This document shows, in pieces, positions 21,660 to 32,762 of a stretch of DNA of 64,000 nucleotides. Origin of the DNA: Paraspadella gotoi (Eukaryota > Chaetognatha); NCBI GenBank assembly GCA_051294375.1, contig JBJCIZ010000408.1, positions 24,148-88,147 on the forward strand. The letters run 5' to 3'. Under the pieces are notes generated by a model. That model searched no databases and had not been told where the DNA came from. It saw only the letters and a program-made list of their open reading frames with translations. Both the position numbers and the translations under genes were made by a program. The stretch's first letter is position 1. Each line of letters opens with the position of its first letter.

Positions 21660-22985
21660 CTTACATGCTACAATAAATATAGGGATTTTTTTCAACTTCA
21701 ATACAATGTCAACGCATTTAACATATGTTGTAATTTTACAATCAACTTTGAATTCAGGAATCCGATAGCCATATGTCTGAAAGGCCCTCAAAATTTTTCT
21801 TTACATTTTATTTAGTTATTTCAATATTGATATGATCATGGTAAAGTGAATTAGTCATTTTGGTGAAATTTTTATTGAAAGTAAAAGTAAAAGAGAGCTA
21901 ACAATCGAATTTAAAGAGTTTTCAACGGGAGTCAGATTCGGGAAATATCTTCTATAGGCGAAAATCTTCCAAAGAAGGGTGGATTTTCCAAAGATTTTGT
22001 TAATATTTTCTATATTTATGGTTGGATTTTTTTTGAAACTTAATATTTAACAATATTGCCATCATTCTACCTTGGCTGGTATAAGAATATATTAAAAAAA
22101 CCTCGGGCTTTTGTTTCGTCAGAGCTNNNNNNNNNNNNNNNNNNNNNNNNNAATGCCCATGTTTCGCAGGAGATGCAACAGACATTGGCAAATCTAGTGT
22201 TTTTATATCTATTTAGCGAGTCTACATTGTTCTCAGAAATTGAGGAAGACTTTTTCAATGGAGATTTTTTGCTAAAATCTGACTACCAACCAATGTAAAC
22301 GCTCAGCGTAAAAATTCAGGTAAAAAATAGATGTAAAAACACTCGTTCCGATCTGTGTTGCATCTGAAGCTTGCATTTTTTTCTGACAGGAAATAACCAT
22401 CATCTTTTGACATCAAACCAATCCTGATTCAAATGGACTGGTCCGCTCGGAAAAATATTTTAACATCCGATTTTTATATATAAACCTTACGGATTTTTCA
22501 ACTTCAATCCAATGTCAACGCATTTAACATATGTTGTAATTTTAGAGCTTAATCCTACTATTGTTAAATTTTAAAAAAATCCGACCATAAAAATAAAAAA
22601 TATTAACCAAAATCTTTGAAAAATCCACCTCTTTAACCAGGCGCAGGTCCAGATTCGACGGAAAAATTCTTCTATGTGCAAAAATCTTTCAAATAAGAGG
22701 TTGGCATTTCAAAAGATTTTGGTTAATATTTTTATATTTATGAATCGCGATTTTAAAATTTAACACATTAGTAGTTAAGCTCTGACGAACAAAGCCCGAG
22801 GTTTTTTTAAGTATGATTCTATATACTAGCCAAGGCTAGAATGATGGCAATATTTCCTTAATATTAAGTTTCTAAAAAAATCCACCATAAATATAAAAAT
22901 ATTAACCAAAATCTTTGAAAAATCCACCTCTTATTTGAAAGATTTTTGCCATAGAAGATTTTTCCTGAATCTGACTTCCTGGTTA
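21660..22985. repeat. R2 dispersed repeat, copies 2-4
   Basis: Three overlapping or head-to-head R2 pieces: 21,660-22,126 (forward), 22,152-22,650 and 22,660-22,985. Landmarks AATCTTCCAAAGAAGGG, GATTTTCCAAAGATTTTG, CAATATTGCCATCATTCTAC and the CTCTGAC hairpin occur in both orientations. A 25-N gap at 22,127-22,151 interrupts the first copy. Confidence 0.75.
22127..22151. other. Assembly gap (25 N)
   Basis: 25 N within an R2 copy, immediately after TCGTCAGAGCT. ORFs crossing it are artefacts. Confidence 0.95.
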
Positions 22986-24530
22986 AAAACGCTTAGAATT
23001 CGATTGTTTAGCTTCTCTTTTACTTTTACTTTAAATAAAAATTTTACCAAAATGGACTAATTCACTTTACCATGGTTGTATCATATTAAAATAACTAAAT
23101 AAAATGTAGAGTCAGTTCTGGAAAAATCTTCTATGGCGGAAAATCTTCCAAAGAAAGGTGTGATTTTCCAAAGATTTTGATTAATATTTTTTATTATATG
23201 ATCGGATTTTTTTAAAACTAACAATAGCAATATTGCTATCATTCTACATTGACCAGTAAAAGAATATATTAAAAAAACCTCTGACTTTTTTCGTCAGAGC
23301 TTAGTCCTAATCTATTTTTTACCAGAATTTTTCTCAGGTGCGTTTATATTGTTTGGTAGTCAGATATGAACAAAACTCTCCATTGAAAAAATCTTCTCAA
23401 TCTCTAAGAACGACGTCAGCTCCTTGTCTAATGCTCATTTTACTGAAATAAGAATAAGTAATAAGAAATAAGAATTGGTAAATTTTGTTAAATAAGAAAT
23501 AAGAAATGGTAAATTTTGGCCCAGCTTAATATGCAAATATTTGTCGCATTTAGATTTTTTTTTACAATTCTAATAGAACATTTTAACGATATATAATCCT
23601 TTTCATAGTTGTTTGAATAGTTTGTAATGATTGAAAGAATTATAAAAAGCTCACAGGTCATTTTTTACTTGAATTATTTACAGGATTCCTTCGGTGTTGA
23701 CTGGACATCCATTTCACTTCCTCTCCGCATGAAATCTCCTCTGCTTCCAACATCTCCTCTTCCTTCATTCACCGTCCGATGGCGTCTTACCAACAATGAA
23801 ACCTGACAACATCGAGCGTTACGCCTCAGCAATGGCTGCGCGGCGCGGCTGCGGCTGCGACTGCGGAAAAACACAAACCTATTTCTTCTACAGCAAACCT
23901 CTGTATCGTCGCCCTCGCCAAAAATGCAGCATCCAAACATTGACAACTCAACGTCCATATTATGTGAAGAAAAACTTTTGTTTTAACTTGATTTAAGATT
24001 AGCAGCACATCATCTAGGTAAAACAAATTTTTTGATTCATACTTTGCTGCGAGATTGAAGAATTAATATTCCATTCGTTTCCTCACAATATATAACAATT
24101 ACAAAATTAATACAGAATCAAAACTTTTTTTGTATATAATAGATACAATTAATTTATAGCCTTAATTTCAGCTAATTTAAACGCAAATTGGAGATGCGCC
24201 CGCAGTCGGCAAAGATTTTTCTATTGGGCCAAAGAATAGTCTTGCACCTAGGGTAGGGGCTGTCCATCTAGGGGGAACAGTTTTTTCATCATTGAAACAT
24301 GAAATATACCTACAGATCTTGGTGAAAAAATTTGAGCACTGTATCGGATTGTCTGTACTAGTTATTGATTAATTAAAGACTTGGGTCTCATTTGAAAGCC
24401 ATCTTTAATTTGAGCCTCATGACAAAGTTTTGAGGTTAAATATCCGTTTAATGAAAATGGATTCTTAACTTTCATAAAACTTTCAAAATAAAAAATCTTT
24501 AAAGTATAATGATCTCGGATATTACTGTAA
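22986..24530 (+). repeat. 1.55-kb segmental duplication, copy 1
   Basis: Collinear with 31,180-32,735 (both start AAACGCTTAGAATTCGATTG and end near ATAATGATCTCGGATATTA). The copies differ by scattered 1-2 base indels. The left third is R2-like; the right two thirds include a candidate exon and the AGCTAATTTAAACGCAAATTGGAGATG block. Confidence 0.85.
23690..23965 (+). pseudogene. Frame-broken copy of poly-Ala exon
   Basis: Same exon-like segment as 31,887-32,163. Here the alanine-codon run reads GCGCGGCGCGGCTGCGGC, which shifts the frame so that the downstream peptide is lost. The upstream acceptor (TTATTTACAG at about 23,683) is retained. Either a decayed duplicate or a sequencing error. Confidence 0.45.
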
Positions 24531-25085
24531 CTGTACAGAGTGTGGATGATAGGGAATCGTTTGAGGAAAAATGCAATTAGGTCAATAAAAACAAAATGAA
24601 ATGAATTGAATAAAATGATTTAAATGAAATGAGTTTAGATGACGATGAATTTAAATGAAATTAATTGAAAAAATCAATTTGAAATGAAATTAATGGAATA
24701 AATGAAATTAATTAAGATGAGATGAATCTAATTTTAAGATTTATTTATTTAAATAAATGAAAGAATTTAGATAAATAATTGTATCGAGTAAATAAATTTA
24801 AAAAAATTATGAACTGAATTCATTAAATTTGAAGCACCTAAAAATCTTCGGCGGCAATCCGCAAGATTGTCGTTTGACACGCGCGGGCTGCACGAGGCTA
24901 GTGCTCAAGCAGCTGCGCGCAACACAGGCATGGCTACCGGGGTTCTCTTGTTAGATGCTTGAATCGATCAGTTGAATGATCTGCGTTGATGCGAAGGGTT
25001 TGGACGACGGAAGCGTCGAAGTATTTCCGTCCCGTGGTATTCCTAGACATGTCATTAATTAATTAGCATCAATTTTTATTCACTC
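24531..25085. repeat. Duplicated spacer with GC-richer island
   Basis: Matches 43,197-43,740: a run of AAATGAAATTAA-like words (24,590-24,790), then a GC-richer island (24,840-25,045) ending TTCCGTCCCGTGGTAT. On the minus strand the island reads NTTGRKYFDASVVQTLRINA, which looks coding, but the other copy has indels. I do not call a gene. Confidence 0.5.
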
Positions 25086-26429
25086 ATAATTTTTATTAAT
25101 TCCAATTTTCTCTAACATTTACAAGTTTTTGGGCCTACTATTCATTAGTTAGAGCCGTAATTTTTACTTTAGAACGTCGAAAACCGCAGCCCTCTAGCTT
25201 TTCTGAAAACCGGAGATATAGAGGTTACCAATAAATTCTCTTGCAAAAAGATTTGCCTGGCGCCAAACTGATTGTCGGCGAGGGTCATTCTTTTTTGGTT
25301 TTACCAATAGATCCTCTCCATAATATCTGTGCGTCCCATGCATCCTTTTTAAAATTCCTACAGATCTTTCCATAGAAAAAGCTCACAACAAGATTGAAAT
25401 GACCAAATCCTTGTTGAACGCAAAAAAAAAAGAAAAAAGAAATTTTTTTTCGCAAACAGCGATTTGCTAAGCGGACCTGCGGAAATCGCACTAATTATCT
25501 AATAACAAGTCGCGCTATTTTTATCTTTTCATTTGTTTTTTTATCTGAATTTTTTTTCATTCAAAAACTTTTGATTTGATTTCGAAAACTTTTTCACAGT
25601 ACGAGGATATTTTTTTTCTTTGAATTTCAAGAGGTTTTATTTTTTGTTCTACTGCACTAACAAGAAAGCCATAATGGAAAGCGATCGGCCTACGCATGGA
25701 TACTCAGACAACAACAAAGGAAAGTGCTTCGAAAAATCAATTGTACCATCTTAATCCTACTTTTCTTCAAGAAAAAGCATTTTAAATCTTGATAAAAAAA
25801 AATGATAGAGCGATTGGCTCGAAAGCAAGCGTATTGGAGCAAAATAATACAAGAACATGCGAATGAGGAAAGTGAGTGAATCAGACCACCAGTCAAGGTA
25901 TGATAACAAACAAACAGATAAATAAATAAGACCATGTAAAAAATCGGCCTTTGTATTGAATTCATCGAAGCCCTCTGCCGTATGACTGATCAGCGAATCA
26001 ATATCTCTCTCTCGCTCTATCTCTCTCTTCTGAGATTTCCGGATTGACAAAAACGACGATAATTTGAAGATAAATTAATGTTTACAGTTTTGGTTATAGT
26101 TAAGGTTCGGGCCGGCGCGGCTTTAGATGTAGGGGATAGATATAGTGTCCGAACAGGATGGGATCGACCGAAACGACGACGATAATTTTGACGATGGCGG
26201 AAGCTAAGCGACAATGAGAGCGACAATTAAAGCAGCAAAAGAGACGAGTTTGTGCGTCTGTTTTGAGTCCGCTGCCTTCAGAGCCGCAGCAAGGGGACTT
26301 CGATTGAAAAAAAATCGGCTCTAGCGATTGTACTTTACCCTTGAATTTTGGTTATTTTTTTCTGTTCATTTTTTTCCATCATTTTTTTTCTCTTACTAGG
26401 AGCTTTTTATTCATTTTTTATTAACAGCA

Positions 26430-27310
26430 AGCTGAAAAAAGTATGCATATTTTGAAAAAAGTATGCAAGTTTTAAAAAATTATGCAAGTAAAGAATTATG
26501 CAAGTTGAAAAATATCCAGTTTAAAGAAATTATGCAAGTTGAAAAAATTATATTAAGTTGAAAAAATTATGCAAGTTGAAAAAATTATAATAATGTGAAG
26601 AAAAATTATGCAAGTTGAAAAAATTATGCAAGTTTGAAAAAATTATGCAAGTGAAAAAATTATGCAAGTTTGAAAAAATTATGCAAGTTGAAAAAATTAT
26701 GCAAGTTGAAAATTATGCAAGTTGAAAAAAATTATGCAAGTGTTGAAAAAATTATTGGCAAGTTGAAAAAATTATGCAAGTTTGAAAAAATTATGCAAGT
26801 TGAAAAAATTATGCAAGTTGAAACAATTAGCAAGTTGAAAAATTATCCAAGGTTGCAAAAAATTAGCACACGTTGAAAAAATTATGCAAGTGAAAAATTA
26901 TGCCAAGTTGCAAAAATTATGCAAGTTGAAAAAAATTATGCAAGTTTGAAAAAATCTTATACAAGGGTTGAAAAAATTATATTAAGGCTAAAAAAATATT
27001 ACAAGTTTAAAAAATGGATGCAGTTAAAAAAATATGAAGTAAAAAAATGATACAATAAAAAAATGAATGCAAATTAAAAAAATGATGCAATGTTAAAAAA
27101 ATGATGAAGTTTGAAAAAAAGATACAGCTAAAAAAATTGATGCAAGTTAAAAAAAATGATGCAAGTTAAAAAAATATGCAAGTTAAAAAAGATACAAGCT
27201 AAAAAAATAATGCAAAGTAAAAAGATTGACGCAAGGGTTAGAAAAAATGATGCAAGTTAAGAAAAATGAAAAAATAAAAAATAATGAAGTTAAAAATAAT
27301 ACAAATTAAA
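26430..27310 (+). repeat. 18-bp minisatellite array
   Basis: About 45 degenerate tandem copies of ATGCAAGTTGAAAAAATT, shifting toward ATGCAAGTTAAAAAAATG in the right half. Because 18 is a multiple of 3 the array can stay open and encode repeats of MQVEKI, but indels break it repeatedly. Confidence 0.9.
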
Positions 27311-27554
27311 AAAGATATATAATAAAAATATTTGCATGCCAAAATTAAAAAATATTTATTTAATTGCCTACAGTAACTGTTTTTTAATTTAAGCCCTGAA
27401 AGCGATTTTACATGTGGTTGCGCAGCCACTGGTTAATTATTTGATTCACATCTGCATTTTGCGCAATGAAAATTGATAATGGCGTCTGACGACAATCGAT
27501 CAAACAGCGTTAGCTGAATGATTAATTAATTGATTGAATTGATTGATTAGGCAG

Positions 27555-27850
27555 GATACGGCTATAAAAAGATTCGAGTTTCACCTCCATCTCCGCACTC
27601 TCTCAAAAAAGGTGTTCCGTCAAACGGAGACACCAAACATTCAATTTCTTTAATTGAATTGAAATTGAAAAGAATGAAACAGAAGCAAATTCTTTTATTT
27701 TTCTCAGAGAAGCTCGCAAATTTTTATTCTCCTCATGAAATTCATGGGATAGGCACAGTCAAAATTAAGTCTACTTACCATAGATCTATCAATATTATCC
27801 GAGGTAAATTTCAATTTGGCCAAAACGGGATTGATATATATATATTGTAG
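27555..27850 (+). other. TATA box and short ORF in unit copy 1
   Basis: GGCTATAAAAAG at 27,560-27,571 is followed by ORF 27,659-27,850, whose tail includes GIDIYIL, as in the other two unit copies. The upstream half of the frame present in the other copies is broken here. No known domain; possibly a transcribed element of the repeat unit. Confidence 0.35.
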
Positions 27851-28720
27851 CAGTAGTATTATTTATATATATTATATATATCAGTTTAATCAAATCTTTA
27901 GAGATTGGGTAAGTTTTGATTTTTTCAACTAATTTTATTATCTCGCATGACTGGGGCAACAAGCCCGTCTTCGAGAGGATAAAGGGCAAGGCCAGGCTTC
28001 TTCATTTGTGACGTCTGTTACGTTCGTCGTACGTCAGTCACGTTTTTGCAATCGTAATTAATTTGAAATTATTTATTTATTAATTCATTATCTTATACCG
28101 ATAATTATATAGATTCAAGTTAATTAATAATTAATTAGAGGCAATTAATTAATTAACTTTAATCTCAATGTTTGTTTTTAGTGTCTTTTCATCACGTAAT
28201 CCATGACAAAAGCAATGCGACATGAGGAATAATGCCGATAAAAGATGACTTGATGGCATTGACTGATTACAAGTAATTATTAATTTTTTGATTAATTGAT
28301 TAATGGATTAATCTATTTAATTTATTATACATCCTGCATTTACACTTTAATATAAAAGGAAACAAGTTTGAGCCAAACAATGTCTGTTATCGGATCTGCC
28401 TACGATAATTAATTAATTAATTAATTATCGATTAATTAATCTAAATTAATTAATTTTATTATGTATAATTATTTTTAAATTTATAATCAACTATCATCAT
28501 CGATGTCCTTAAAATTTGGGTTAGGACAGTTATTAAATATGTTTGTTTGCATTTTATCAAAACAACACAAATATCCTTTATTTTATTTTATGTCTCCTTG
28601 TCTCTCTCACTCTCACTCTCTCTCTCTCCCTCTCTCTTTGTTATGCAATTGCGACGATCTTTATCTGTTTAAGATTTTTAACTTGCACTTTTTCACCATT
28701 AATTAATTAAGTATAAACTA

Positions 28721-29785
28721 ATATAATTAATTAAAACATTTATTTAGTACATCTCCGTTAATAATTAATAAGACTTCACAGTATATGTGACTTATGTTTT
28801 TTTTTCCCACTTAAACTCATTCGTCCCACTGGGCACAATTCCGGTCAAAAACTTTATATAATATTATATAATATTAAGTAAAATATTAAACTCAGTGCAA
28901 CAACCAATGAAAACTAAATCAAAAGAGTTACATTGAAATCCGATTTAGTTAGTTAAAGGAAAAAAAAATTTTAAAGAGAACTAGGAGTTAGAAAAAGTGT
29001 CAATGCCGCCTTACTAGGATATTAGGGGGAACAGGTTGATAACTTGAAGTTCTCTCAAATGTATATGGTTAATGGTTAAGCAGGACTATTAATGGACGCT
29101 ATGAAAAATGAAAATTAATTCTTTAAAATTTTGCTTATTCAATTTTTTTTATAGACTTTTCTATAGAGACTTTAAAAGTTAGATAAGGTATTAATACAAC
29201 TTTTTTTGTTGTTTTATTTATGAAAAATTTAAAATAAATATCCGCAATAATTTGATGTGATGATAATTTTTAAGGTTTCTATTTTTAACCAATTTATATG
29301 TCAATTTTTGAAAAAATTATATAGTACTAAAACTTCATTTTTAACTTCTTAAAGCTCTACAAGAAACCCTGTAAATATTTTCCGTGTTTCAAGTTTCCCA
29401 AAAATCGTTGCTCTTTTTGCTCCTAAACGTATTCACTATATATCTAAGTTGAAGAAAACTTACCTTTTGCTGAGGAGAAGTAAGAATTATATTAGTAGTT
29501 CTCAAGCTTTACCGACGCGCGTTGAAGCAGGGTTGTTTTAATGTTTAAATGGTTACTTGATTTAATTTTATATTAACGGTCTTTTATAATTCGTTTACTA
29601 TTATATTCTTATAGGTCCATGCGCTTCCAATGCCGTTCCATGCCGTTCCTATGTCGCTTCAATGCCGTTCTCAATGCCTTCTCAATGGCCGTTCCAATGC
29701 GCCGTTTGATCTCAATTGCTCTACATTTGGTTGATTAACAATGTAAATTACTTCGGAACATTATTTCGGACTCTCTTCTCTTCCT

Positions 29786-29816
<31 letters not shown>

Positions 29817-30775
29817 TTTGCCAATGCAACGATCCTTATGCCTCATTTTTCTGCTCTCTCTCTCTTCTTTGCAATTGCGACGATTCCTATCCTCATTTTC
29901 TGCTCTCTTCTCTCTCTCTCCTCTCTCTCTCTCGTCTCTCATCTCCTCTCTCTCTCTTCATAAATAATAGAAAGATTCAAGGTAAATGTATAACTTATGT
30001 TTTTCCATTTAAACTCATTTCCACTGGCACAATTCCGTCAAAACTTTATTATCTAGCTTCTTCAACACACTTTCGCTACCGCTCACAAAATTTCATCTCA
30101 ATCATTATGGGTTAAAATAAGTAAAAGAATGTCGAGTAAATGTTGACTCCATATTCTTTTCATTTAAACTTTCATTTCACTCGTACTTTCCACCGAAACT
30201 TTATATCAAGGCATCGTTACACATTTTCTACCCACACAGAAAAATTTTGCAACCTCAATCCCTAATCCATCACAATTTATGATTAATTAGAGTACTTAGT
30301 GGTTAAAATAATTAAAATATTTTAGTAAATGCGACTGTCTTTTTTTCCTCTTTAAACTCACACGATTCCGTCGAAAACTTTATATGCCAGCTTATGTCAC
30401 ACACCTTTCCTACCCTACCACACAAATTTTTCCAATCCCAACCAGCCAATTCACGAGTTATTGGAGCTTTTGCTAAGGGGACGAATAGGACGGATTCGAT
30501 TAGACTGATTAATTCAATTATTGATTAATTTAATTAACTAATTGATTAATTAAAAAACTGGAGTAATTATGAATTATTTAATACATCCTGGCATATACAT
30601 TTTAATATAAAGAAAAAAGAATCATAATCAATAGGTGTGAAACAGGTTTTTTTTTTCATTTAAGAACTCATTCCCACTCAAAAATATCCATCTCGAAGAC
30701 GGTTTCCTGTTCAATCACACCACTTTTCTACTCACATACAAAATTCCAGGTCAATCGATAATTAAGTGGAATAAG
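28721..30775 (-). repeat. Reverse R1-like mosaic with CT tracts
   Basis: R1-derived segments in reverse orientation: AAACTCATTTCCACT, TATATCAAG..CACATTTTC, TACATCCTGGCATATACATT, GTGAAACAGGTTTTTT. 28,770-29,040 is an inverted copy of 11,150-11,400. 29,040-29,600 is AT-rich without a feature. CT microsatellites lie at 29,790-29,815 and 29,908-29,958. Indels are especially frequent, suggesting low consensus quality. Confidence 0.65.
29622..29705. repeat. Short GC-richer tandem repeat
   Basis: About six or seven copies of an 11-14-base unit around CAATGCCGTTC (CTTCCAATGCCGTTCC, CAATGCCGTTCTC, CAATGGCCGTTCC). Single-locus in this window. Confidence 0.7.
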
Positions 30776-31154
30776 CTAAAGCTTGTTCAACTTGCATTAA
30801 TTTAATCAACTTGCCATAATTAGTTCAACTGACACTAATTTGGTCCTAGAGAGTACTGACCATTATTTGGTCAAACTGACACTTAATCTTGAGGCTCAAC
30901 TGACATAATTGGTCGAACTGACCGCCATAATTTGTCAACTGGACATAATTTGGTCAACTGAGCAATGAATCCTTGGATAAAGTTATTAGTATAATTTGGT
31001 CTTAACCGGCTATAATTTGGCCAAACGGTCGGCATAATTTATCAACTTGCCTAATTTGTGGTCAACTAGCATAATTTGCGTCAACTGGCATTAATTGGTC
31101 AACTGGCATGATTTGTGGTCAAACAGGCACTAATTTGGCAACCAGCATAATTTG
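30776..31154 (-). repeat. 18-19-bp minisatellite, second type
   Basis: Degenerate copies of CATAATTTGGTCAACTGG, about 20 units, ending at a 25-N gap (31,155-31,179). The beginning (30,776-30,830) transitions from CATTAATTTAATCAACTTG, so it may derive from the ATGCAAGTTGAAAAAATT family read on the other strand. Confidence 0.85.
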
Positions 31155-31179
31155 NNNNNNNNNNNNNNNNNNNNNNNNN
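31155..31179. other. Assembly gap (25 N)
   Basis: 25 N at the junction between the minisatellite and the segmental duplication, so the joint is not proven. Confidence 0.95.
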
Positions 31180-32735
31180 AAACGCTTAGAATTCGATTGT
31201 TAGCTTCTCTTTTACTTTTTTCTTTAAATAAAAATTTTACCAAAATGGACTAATTCACTTTACCATGGTTGTATCATATTAAAATAACTAAATAAAATGT
31301 AGAGTCAGATTCTGGAAAAATCTTCTATGGCGAAAATCTTCCAAAGAAAGGGTGAATTTTCCAAAGATTTTGATTAATATTTTTTATATTTATGATCGGA
31401 TTTTTTTAAAACTTAACAATAGCAATATTGCTATCATTCTACATTGACCAGTAAAAGAATATATTAAAAAAACCTCTGACTTTTTTCGTCAGAGCTTAGT
31501 CCTAATCTATTTTTTACCAGAATTTTTCTCAGGTGCGTTTATATTGTTTGGTAGTCAGATATGAACAAAACTCTCCATTGAAAAAATCTTTCTCAATCTC
31601 TAAGAACGACGTCAGCTCCTTGTCTAATGCTCATTTTACTGAAATAAGAATAAGTAATAAGAAATAAGAATTGGTAAATTTTGTTAAATAAGAAATAAGA
31701 AATGGTAAATTTTGGCCCAGCTTAATACTGAAATATTTGTCGCATTTAGATTTTTTTTTTTACAATTCTAATAGAACAGTTTTAACGATATACTATATCC
31801 TTTCATAGTTGTTTGAATAGTTTGTAATGATTGAAAGAATTATAAAAAGCTCACAGGTCATTTTTTACTTGAAATTATTTACAGGAATTCCTTCGGTGTT
31901 GACTGGACATCATTTCACTTCCTCTCCGCATGAAATCTCCTCTGCTTCCAACATCTCCTCTTCCTTCATTCACCGTCCGATGGCGTCTTACCAGACAATG
32001 AAACCTGACAACATCGAGCGTTACGCCTCAGCAATGGCTGCGGCTGCGGCTGCGGCTGCGACTGCGAAAAACACAAACCTATTTCTTCTACAGCAAACCT
32101 CTGTATCGTCGCCCTCGCCAAAAATGCAGCATCCAAACATTGACAACTCAACGTCGCATATTATGTGAAGAAAAAACTTTTGTTTTAACTTGATTTAAGA
32201 TTAGCAGCACATTCATCTAGGTAAAACAAATTTTTTGATTCATACTTGCTGCGAGATTGAAGAATTAATTATCCATTCGTTTCCTCACAATAATAACAAT
32301 TACAAAATTAATACAGAATCAGAAACTTTTTTTTGGTATATAATAGATACAATTAAATTTATAGCTTAATTTCAGCTAATTTAAACGCAAATTGGAGATG
32401 CCCAGTCGGCCAAAGATTTTTCTATTGGGCCAAAGAATAGTCTGCACCTAGGGTAGGGGCTGTCCATCATAGGGGGAACAGTTTTTTCATCATTGAAACA
32501 TGAAATATACCTACAGATCTGGTAGAAAAAAACTTTGAACCCCCTGCTATCGTGGTTGTCTGTCTTTCTATTAATTAAAACTTGGGTTCATTTGAAAGCC
32601 ATCTTTAATTTGAGCTCATGACAAAGTTTTGAGGTTAAATATCCGTTTAATAAAATGATCTTAACTTTCATAAAACTTCAAAATAAAAAATCTTAAAAGT
32701 ATAATGATCTCGGATATTATGTAATGTAATGATGT
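31180..32735 (+). repeat. 1.55-kb segmental duplication, copy 2
   Basis: Second copy of 22,986-24,530. It runs directly into gene A: duplication similarity ends at about 32,735 (GATATTATGTAATG) and kinase-linker coding similarity begins within 30-40 bases. Confidence 0.85.
31887..32163 (+). CDS. Candidate exon with poly-alanine run
   Basis: An acceptor-like TTATTTACAG precedes an open frame that continues through FTSSPHEISSASNISSSF, MKPDNIERYASAMAAA (poly-Ala) and SSPSPKMQHPNIDNSTSHI. An alternative downstream ATG lies in MASYQTMKPD. It is Ser-rich with no known domain. It lies upstream of gene A in the same orientation but is not demonstrably spliced to it. The frame is intact here but broken in the duplicate at 23.7-24.0 kb. 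Could be an exon of an unrelated transcription-factor-like low-complexity protein. Confidence 0.35.
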
Positions 32736-32762
32736 GTGATGATAACAGGGATTAGAACAGGA

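Larger units (their letters stand above)
25100..28720. repeat. About 3-kb segmental unit, copy 1
   Basis: Landmarks in order: TTGGGCCTA..ATTCATTAGTTAGAGC; CTGGCGCCAAACTGATTGTC; AGTCGCGCTATTTTTATCTT; a short conserved ORF start near AGCATAATGAAAGCGATCG; a CT tract (26,003-26,030); GGTTATAGTTAAGGTT; an 18-bp minisatellite; ACAGTAACTGTTT; a TATA box and ORF; a (TA)n tract; GTCGTACGTCAGTCACG; ATTAATTA blocks; CATCCTGCATTTACA; a CT tract. The same order is found at 43,755-47,105 and 47,125-50,040. Confidence 0.8.
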
